In this document: positions 37,198 to 64,000 of the stretch, in pieces
How the letters are laid out: each line of letters starts with the position of its first letter
Position numbering within the stretch: the first letter of the stretch is position 1
Assembly (NCBI RefSeq): GCF_020740795.1
Contig: NC_067289.1
Coordinates: 19,240,608-19,304,607 of the forward strand
DNA length: 64,000 bases
Source of the DNA: Apus apus
Taxonomy: Eukaryota > Chordata > Aves > Apodiformes > Apodidae
Direction: 5' to 3'
Position numbers and translations under genes: made by a program
The notes under the pieces: model-generated
Seen by the model: the letters and a program-made list of their open reading frames with translations, nothing else
What the model was told of the DNA's origin: nothing
Database searches by the model: none

Positions 37198-37741
37198 GCC
37201 ATTTCCTCTCCTGTTCCTGATTTTATTCTGATTTTGATATCAATGGCTTATAAATGATAGGTTCTGATGAAGTACAGTTGAGCACAGATACAGGGAACTC
37301 CAGTGGCTGATCCTGTTTGAAACTAACTGGGAAGACTGCTTAACTTTTCTGTGCCTGGCAGCATGCCTGTGCTTGCAGTGGATGTTCTCTTGGGAATCTG
37401 AACATCTGTGGCATTTTTGGAAGGGGGAATGAAGTCTGTTGGCTTCTCTTAAGTGACTTATTTTAAAGATAACGTGAATTTTAAATCAGGTTGGATGTTA
37501 ATCTGCCCTCATCTGAAGTTACAGGGGGTCTGGGTATCTCTGGATCAGGTAGTAAATATAAGTGCCCGGTATCTTGTATTATACCAAAACAGATTTATGG
37601 CTGAGAGGACTATTTGTCAAGTGTCTTGACATTTGTAATCCTAAATTTCAGTACTTCCATACTGTGCCTGTAAACTTGCCATGTCTCTAATGGTGAAGGT
37701 GCCAATAAATGTACCAGTCAATCACAGTAAATTCACTTTTA

Positions 37742-37747
37742 AATAAA
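37742..37747 (+). terminator. GNB4: Proximal GNB4 poly(A) signal AATAAA
   Basis: A second AATAAA lies 38 bases earlier at 37704. The sequence after 37750 (TGTGCATCTTGTGCTGG) is a fair GU-rich downstream element. Use would give a 3'UTR of about 1.9 kb. Confidence 0.5.
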
Positions 37748-38183
37748 GAAAAATGTGCATCTTGTGCTGGAGAAGTAAACATTTAATAACAGCAGACTGG
37801 TGTAGGACCAAAATCACACTATATTGTATGTCACAGGAATTCCTCAGCATTTTGCTTTATGGTCTCTCTGCATTAAGAAACTATTATGGAATTCTTGTTA
37901 CTCTCTTAAGTGAGCAGCTCTTGGGATCTTGCAGACTTGGTTTATTTTTCAGTGGTGCACTTGATTATTGTTTTTTAACTCACAGCTGCCTTGAGTGAAT
38001 CATTCTGGAAATTTGTTACTAAGGAATTTTAAGAAAATATTCTTTTTCTAAACAATTTTTTTCCATAGAAGTGTGTTTTGAAGCAGTTTCCTAGCCAACA
38101 CCGTTGCAAAGATAGGTGCCATTTTTATGTTCTGGTGTTAAAACTCGTTTCTACTTGTGTGACTCCAGAAACAATTTTACAAA

Positions 38184-38191
38184 TGTATATA
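38184..38191 (+). promoter_or_regulatory. Pumilio response element TGTATATA
   Basis: The optimal UGUAUAUA form. It lies downstream of the proximal poly(A) signal and so is present only in the long 3'UTR. Confidence 0.45.
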
Positions 38192-40505
38192 ACTTTTCTT
38201 AACAGTTCAGGTAGATGGTGAATGGTAGCGGCTTCTCCTGCAGGTGTTACTGCAAATCATGTCACTGTCATCATTTGATGGGCGATTGTCTGTTGGATTC
38301 AGCTGCTTTTAAAATAAATAATGAGTGCCAAGTGCTTGCTAATGAGGTTTCCAGATTATCTGGTGGGTTTTGCCACTGGGTTATAGCCAGGGTTGGTAGT
38401 GCTGCAGGTCCTTTTGCGTCAGGGCATGAGGAGACCTGGAAGAAGCCCGAGCACAACTGAGGAAACAGTATCTGATGCTTCTTAGGGACTTGTAGAAAGC
38501 TTGTGATAGATACTGCCAAGGTGATGTTTGCTGTTTAAACTGTTTTGAATATAGTTTTGCATTTTCTTCTTTTTTAGAGCCTACAGATTTAATGTATCAT
38601 GTTATCATATGAGGCCAAATAATGCCCTTACACAGGGTGTGGTTTTTCCCTCTTAAATGGAGATCCATGGTATTTCAAGATTGATTGCCTTACTAAAATG
38701 GGTGTAGTTTTAATGGTAAAAGCTCAGACTGCTAATATGAGGGAGGGACTACACTGACCCTTCAGAGGTTTCACTTAGCAGATTTTAGTCCCAATTTTGA
38801 ATCTCAAAGAAAACAGTACGTGCCTGCAGTTCAGTGCAGGCTCAAGTTGGCAGCCTGTGTGATCTCTTAACAGTGCAGCGTGGCAGCTGCATCACCCTCC
38901 CTCCGTCCCTGGACAGCAGATTTGCAGCACTAGTGGCTACATCTTAACCTGTCTGGAAAAGTTTGTTGCCAAACTTACCTGCTTTATGTAACAAGGTTTA
39001 TTTTTGTCAGGTACAGGTTTTTGTCAGCATTCTCTGATTTTGATTTAACTTTGCATAGAGGATACTAATAGGGTGAGTGCCCAACTTGGGCTTGTTCCCA
39101 TGTGGACTCAGATGTCTGCTTATTGGTAGAGAGATTGGTTGTGATTCTGGAAACCACAAAAAGCTTCTAGGTGGCACCTTGCTGATGTACACTTGCTTCC
39201 CCTGCTAACGTGGGCCCGTTTCCATCAGTCTCCAGACCTTTTTTTTTCCCAAATATCACTATCCTCTGCCTTGCCAAATTGCAGTTCTGTTGCAGAATCT
39301 GGCAGAACAGATAGTTCAATGTATTGACAACACTGTCATACACCATTTGAAATGGAACATGGATTAAATAGGCTTTTCCCCCTGCCTAAGGCTGTAACAG
39401 CTGGTCCTAGTGTGCTTACTGTAATGCATGGGTTGGAAATAGTTAACTCTTTAATTCATTCAGTTAGTGTAACCGCTTGTCCCACGATGAAGTTCATATT
39501 TCTTTTAAGGTGGAATGAAAACATTGTGAAAACATTCCAAGAGTGCTTAGTCTTTCCTCTTTGAGGACACTGTCACCTCCACTAGGTTTTAGTGCTGTGC
39601 TTTAAGATGTTGGTGAGAGTATTGGCTAATTCAACTAGTTGGTATAAATGGTTGTGTAGCAGAATGACTGATTTTTGAGATAGCATTTCCTGTAAAAGTA
39701 ATTAAGCATGGGTTGATGGTGCACTTTGTATACAGTAATCTGGCGTGCATGCTGGTAAAACTACTTCCTACACTTCAGAGGCACCACAAGCCTTTTTATC
39801 CAATTGCTGGTTATGTAAAATACATGCAGAATGTTAATGCAGTGTTGTTATGGTAAATGTGTGAACAGTGTTACTAATTGATATAACTGATAAGAGATTA
39901 CATGTGCCTGACATTCTTATACCACACAGTATGTTTAGGTTTTAACTAATATGGACTTCGGTGGAATAGTCTTAGATATTTCAAGCCTTTGTTTTACTTA
40001 CACAATGGTGCTCTATTTGTGTTGGGTTTTTTTTTCCTCCTTTTTTAAAATAAAAGCATCTGAACACTCGTAGTACATATTACATCCAAAGGAGTCCAAA
40101 ATAAAATGCTTCTAAACATGCTTGATTTTAATTTGCCTTTAGTTTCCAGCACTTCTCATCAGCTAGGTTCCTTTTTTTAATTTTTTTTTTTTTACTTGTT
40201 GCTGACTACTTTGGAAAACTTCAGTAATGTTACCAATTATGAAGTGATTCTGCACTGCCTTTGGATTGTGTATGTATTCAGAAACAGTCTTAAAGCTTTT
40301 ATTTAAGCTATTAAAAAAAAAAAACCAGGGACTTGTGCCATTTGTTCTTTAACAGTGCTGTTGTAAAAAGACTTCCCTGTGAAAAAAAAAATCACTTGCT
40401 ATGAACTCTGTTTATAGCTTTTTTTTTTTTTCCACGATGGATCTTTTTCTTTGTATTTGTACAGTGGCTCAGTGAAAGATGTTGCCATGAGTTGATATTG
40501 TAACC

Positions 40506-40511
40506 AATAAA
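40506..40511 (+). terminator. GNB4: Distal GNB4 poly(A) signal AATAAA
   Basis: AATAAA is followed about 20 bases later by TGTGTCACTTGTGGGTGTTT, a strong GU-rich downstream element. This predicts cleavage near 40528. It is the best-formed + strand 3' end signal in the region. Confidence 0.7.
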
Positions 40512-40981
40512 CAAGTGCTTTTAACCAGACTGTGTCACTTGTGGGTGTTTTATGAGAGCTGTATGAAAGAGCAACCCCTGTCCTCAGGATGAGGAGTGGG
40601 GAGGGACCAGCCATACCTACCAGGAGTAATTCTTGCACCTGTAGTACAGCTGCCAAATAACTTAATAGAGCAAAGGGGTAGTATGTTTTTTTAATAAATA
40701 ACTGTAGAACACATGCATGTAAAGTTTTATCTTCATACAATGTCCATAAAAATGCTCCAGAAAAAGAGCATTAATACACATCTGTTACCTCACACACAAG
40801 AAGGCTGGGCTGTTCCTCATGGTGGTATTTCACAGGTTCCCTTAAAACCCTGCAAACTGCTACTGAAAGGTCCAGGAGAGTGGGGCTTGTGCCAGCAGTC
40901 AGAACATACACCAAAAGACATTGTGGTGACAACAGTGCTTTGGCTTCAAATAATTAACTGCCTCTAGCATTAGATTTTGCA

Positions 40982-40987
40982 TTTATT
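40982..40987 (-). terminator. MFN1: Alternative distal MFN1 poly(A) signal
   Basis: AATAAA on the minus strand, about 1.2 kb past the stop. The downstream element is weaker. Use would leave only about 450 bases between the two genes' 3' ends. Confidence 0.3.
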
Positions 40988-41216
40988 TTCTTTACAATAG
41001 CCCTTATTTGCTGGAAAACAGCAAATCCCCAAGTCTTAAAGTTGAGTATTTCATTTCATCATGTTAACACTTTCATAAAAAATATATAAATATTCTGAAA
41101 AGGCTTTCTCTTTTAAAATAAGTTATTTTTTAAAAAAGTATAGTTAGAAAAAAAGTAGGTGTTAAAGATCTGCAGATGGCAGCAGCAAAAACTTGGGGGT
41201 TTGTGTTGTTGGCTTG

Positions 41217-41243
41217 TTTTTTTTTTAAAAAAAAAAAAAAAAA
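41217..41243. repeat. T10-A17 inverted homopolymer
   Basis: Ten T directly followed by 17 A form a perfect A/T dyad between the two convergent genes. Confidence 0.85.
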
Positions 41244-41948
41244 GAGGCTCTGCATTGCTAGAGGTGAGCAAAGGTAAACTGCAACACACCTGCCTTGAGT
41301 CTCACCTAGAAGAGACTGGGCCTACAGCAGAGCCAAGGGACTGCTCAGGATATCCCATAAGTAAGCCCTGGCCAACACAGCCTCTCTGACATGCAGAATT
41401 CCAGCCAAGCCCACCTGCTTGGCCAACCCACCTTTGCCTGGATGCACGCTTGGTGGTAGTGACACACACACCTCTCCCTGCAGCTCCCTTGAACATGGGT
41501 TCCTGCCATGGGTCCCATGGGCAAATAACCATTTTCACCACTTGACCAACTGGGAGAAATCTGACAAGCTTGTCCATCAATGCCTTCTTGTCTAAATGTG
41601 GTAGCCAGAGGGGAAACCAGAGCCAACTGCATTTCCTTAGTGAATGCTCTGCATTACTATCCTCCTTCACTTCCATTGAGGAAGAGGAACTGCTGCCCAG
41701 CACAACTTCACTTGCTCTCAAAACAGTCCAGAGCCCTTTCCCCACACCACAGTTTATACTTCCTTTCATCAAACAAAAACACACACATGAGCAAGCAGCA
41801 TTGTCCATCCCTGGCTACTTCCTAAGGGACTGAACACAAGAGACAGTGATAACTGTGATAAGCTCTCTTCCCTGCATGAAATCCTGGATGCCAGGAAGTG
41901 AGACTTGCCACTGCTAAATACTAATGAAAACCAATAAGGATTTGGGAT

Positions 41949-41954
41949 TTTATT
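41949..41954 (-). terminator. MFN1: Candidate MFN1 poly(A) signal
   Basis: AATAAA on the minus strand, about 260 bases past the MFN1 stop. The sequence that follows on the minus strand is U-rich (TTGGTTTTCATTAGTATTTA), a suitable downstream element. Confidence 0.5.
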
Positions 41955-42214
41955 GTCAAGTGCCCAATGAAATTTAGTGTTTAAAGGTAACTTTGAACTC
42001 AAAATCTGTAAAACAAACATAGCACTCAAAGTACCACAGCTCTTCAGTTTGGTTCCCCATCAGACTCCAAACCAAGTTTTACAATAGTTAACAAGTGTAA
42101 TCAAAGTAACATTTTAAATATAAATCATTTCATGTGACTCCACAGAGGAGAAGTGTCATCTGTAAAATTTCTACTTTGTCCTACAAAGGCTCACCGGGAA
42201 GTCAGTACGATGCT

Positions 42215-61485
<19,271 letters not shown>

Positions 61486-64000
61486 CTAGGAGGACAGAAA
61501 ATAAAAGCACTCTGAGCACAGTACAGCAGCCTTAAACATACCTTTGTCTTGAACTGAATGCTCCCCCATTTAATTGCATCAGACCCACATATTACAAGCT
61601 GTTTTGGGTGATGGGGCTTCAAGCCAGTACAGCGTAGCTTGCCAAAAAAGAACAGGGAATGCAGGAAAAGTTCATCGGAATAGCAATTCCAAAACATCTT
61701 TCTTGCTATCAAAAATGTCTGTTCAACCAAGGAAAACAATTTTCATTTGCAACACACATCCTGGCTCAGCAAGCCCAACCTGTACTGGGAAGCATGCTTT
61801 ATTCCCTATGCCTCAACCTGTCTAAGGAATTTGTAAAACATGTTGGCTCAATGTTACTACCCCAGAAAAAGCATCAGGCATAAAAAGATCCCTTAGATCA
61901 ACTGAAACCAATTGCTAAATGCCAGCAGGCTGTCCCACACAGGGGTGCAGCCTGTCCTCCTCTCTGTGCTAGCCCTGCCATTCCTGTAGAGAAGAACCAA
62001 CTGAAAATACACGTAACATTCTGGGCAGAATTATGTTCTGGCAACCACTCCACATTCCTGCTCACAGTAACTACCCTCTCTGGTGACAATCCTGAAACGA
62101 CCTCCTCAACAACTCAACCTTTCTTTAGAGAAATATCTGATCACCAAACAGAAAGGAACTGCTGTGCCAAAGGAGCATTGCTGTGCTACTGCCTTCAGAC
62201 ATGTTTCAAAGCATTGCTGTCTGGGAATTCTCACCACAGCCAGCAATGGCGACTCAACAATTTATTGCATTATAACCTCAAGTGAATGAAGATTCTTAAG
62301 ATGTGAAATAATGTACAAACCCCCTTCATATTTACTACTCATGCAGAATCCTTATAACTCAAAAACTGTCTTTAATAACGGAACTCAGTCTTGTCCTTAT
62401 TTCAGAAGGAAGAGGCAGTTAAATTAACAAAAATCTTGTTGATTAAAAAGAACTAGTCAGCAACTCAAGATTCAGTAACAACCTGAAGCTCTCAGCAATG
62501 TCCTACTTTGCACTAACTCTCTACCCCTCACCCATATATAGTTGAGGTTTAACTATTGCACAAGAGTATGAAGTTACACAGACTTTAATTTTTGAGCTGC
62601 TGCTTCTAGAAAAAAGTTCAGTGCTCACTGTACAACAGTTTACAAATTCACTCAAAATGTCATCAGGAGAGGTGAATTCTCTTTTCCTGCTCTGAACTTC
62701 TGCCCTTTGCAAAAGCAACTGTTATCACATATTACACTTTGTATATGTGTTCAACTTTTAACTTTGTGAAATATCAAGGCTGAAATATAACTAATTTCTA
62801 TATCCCAGATCTTTAGTTGTTTTTCTTTAAATAGTTAAATGAGTTTTAGGAAATGAAGACAGCTACTGTACACCTCTTTTCCAATACTACTACAGAGTTT
62901 TTAGAGCTAAAAATTTATACTCCAGACAAAATAGGTTACCACTTGCTTAAATTTAAGTACAGAAAAATCAGTCCTCCTGAAGCAAAGAGGACTAACAGAT
63001 CCCAGACTAATCAGGCACATAAAAAGCATTTGAAAGCACTGTAATCACAGTCTTTTAGAAGGACTTCTCTATTTTATATTTGTCTTCACATTCAGTAAGG
63101 CAGATTTTCATCATCTTTCTACACTCTCCAGATTTTATGAGAACAGAATGGCACAAGATTTGGAAAACAGACATTTATTGGAAGCATTAAGACCCATTCA
63201 AAATTTCTCACAGAAAACTAAAGACTTTTCCATGAAGATGAGACTGAAATCCCAAACACAACACATACAAGCAGAGACATATAAAAGCTCAGTGCTTGGG
63301 GTCTGTAATCCTGACAGCATCTCTTTATAATAATACTTGTTATGTAGTAGCACATTTTTGGTGCAAGAAATACCTTTCTTTTTAACTCCCTCTTTACTGG
63401 CTGAAAAAATAATTAAAAAAATATAGCTGAGATGAGCCCAACTAACCAACATTATTTTTTTTTCTAACACTGAAATTTATTTTTTTTTTTTAGAAGAGAA
63501 GGTAATTTAAATCATCCTTAACTTTGTAAATGCTATTTAAGTATGCAAAAGCTTTTGACAGCTGGTCTGTAATAATGTCACCAAGGACTCTGAACTAGAA
63601 CCTTTCCCAATTAGTGACTCAGGAAAGCAGATGATTGTAGCTTCATTCAGACTGATCTGTAAGCCATGCACTACATTGTTACTGTTGTCCCCTATAATCA
63701 TCACACAGATCTATCAGACTAATGATACAACCAACAAGGCAACCCTCTCTAAACGTCAGTTTTCCTTCAGCTGCTTGTAGATGGAAACATAAACAGCTCA
63801 CAGTTTAGTTTTTCAAGCACTTGAGATCAAACACAAAAGTTCTCAACAATAATACTCCAGCAAAGCAAAGATACCAAGCAAACAAAACCACCCCTTTAAA
63901 AAAGAAAAGCTGTTCTTGAGAAGATGACAACTCACACTCGCTTAAGTCAAAGAACAGATCTATACAGGATTATTCTACAAAGTTTATCAATGAAAAACAC
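61486..64000 (-). other. MFN1: MFN1 upstream intron, continuing off the window
   Basis: No segment encoding the N-terminal HMKVAFFG or FVLAKKAI regions of mitofusin-1 was found on the minus strand, so the preceding exons lie beyond 64000. The stretch is AT-rich, with a T run at 63480-63491. Short open frames here show no domain. Confidence 0.65.

Larger units (their letters stand above)
35836..40528 (+). other. GNB4: GNB4 3' untranslated region (long form)
   Basis: About 4.7 kb of non-coding sequence follows the stop. Several AATAAA hexamers are present: 37704, 37742, 40049, 40100 and 40506. The last is followed by a clear GU-rich element and is the best distal end; 37742 is a good proximal alternative. 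Three Pumilio-type elements of the UGUANAUA form lie at 36172, 37190 and 38184. The exact end is inferred from the hexamer, not observed. Confidence 0.7.
40529..42214 (-). other. MFN1: Gap between convergent genes, largely MFN1 3'UTR
   Basis: About 1.7 kb separates the predicted GNB4 3' end from the MFN1 stop. Minus-strand AATAAA hexamers (TTTATT on +) occur at 42214-42219 overlapping the stop, at 41949-41954 and at 40982-40987. The second gives a 3'UTR near 285 bases; the third would bring the ends within about 450 bases of each other. A minus-strand open frame of 168 codons at 41302-41808 has no recognisable domain and is not called. Confidence 0.6.

Noticed and set aside
37704-37709. AATAAA and the similar hexamers at 40049 and 40100 as the GNB4 end
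   Set aside because: All lack as clear a GU-rich downstream element as 37742 or 40506; kept only as secondary options.
41302-41808. Minus-strand open frame of 168 codons between the two genes
   Set aside because: No recognisable domain, overlapping frames on both strands, and it lies in the likely MFN1 3'UTR.
61630-61660. Minus-strand LFFFGK, similar to the AFFGR before the MFN1 P-loop
   Set aside because: The flanking residues do not match mitofusin, the base after FFG is wrong for the split Arg codon, and there is no GT donor at the needed place. Chance match.

Overview
This is a stretch of vertebrate nuclear genome, most probably from a bird. It has intron-rich genes with canonical splice sites, a GC-rich CpG-island promoter set in AT-rich DNA, and three fragments of the CR1 LINE, the dominant repeat of bird and reptile genomes. 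There are no bacterial-type operons, mobile resistance genes, CRISPR arrays or proviruses. The species cannot be read from the sequence.

Two protein genes sit tail to tail. GNB4 (G-protein beta-4) is on the + strand. Its CpG-island promoter lies at about 7.9-9.8 kb. A 16-kb first intron follows, then nine coding exons from 25317 to 35835 that give a full-length 340-residue seven-bladed WD40 protein with no breaks. A long 3'UTR probably runs to about 40528. MFN1 (mitofusin-1) is on the - strand. Its stop codon is at 42215, and 15 coding exons can be traced up to 61485, covering everything from the GTPase P-loop to the C-terminus (about 655 residues). The first ~83 residues, the 5'UTR and the promoter lie beyond the right edge. 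The order and orientation match the MFN1-GNB4 pair of human 3q26, so this is a conserved convergent pair.

Layout: 1-7756 is intergenic DNA with no supported gene. 7757-7976 is a CR1 fragment abutting the CpG island. 7930-9830 is the island, with GC boxes, a perfect CRE and an RFX-type X-box half-site. 9224-25276 is GNB4 intron 1, which has a CR1 tail and a small CpG-rich patch. 25277-35835 holds the GNB4 coding exons. 35836-40528 is the 3'UTR. 40529-42214 is the short gap or MFN1 3'UTR. 42215-61485 holds the MFN1 exons. 61486-64000 is MFN1 intron with no exon seen.

The two proteins act in different places: Gbeta4 at the plasma membrane in GPCR signalling, and mitofusin-1 on the outer mitochondrial membrane in fusion. 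Their proximity is a matter of synteny, not a shared pathway. I found no undescribed system. The points most worth checking are a GC-AG intron in MFN1, two CpG-rich intronic patches in GNB4 that look like alternative first exons, the promoter motif cluster, a near-perfect 68-bp tandem duplication in an MFN1 intron, and the very close convergent 3' ends.
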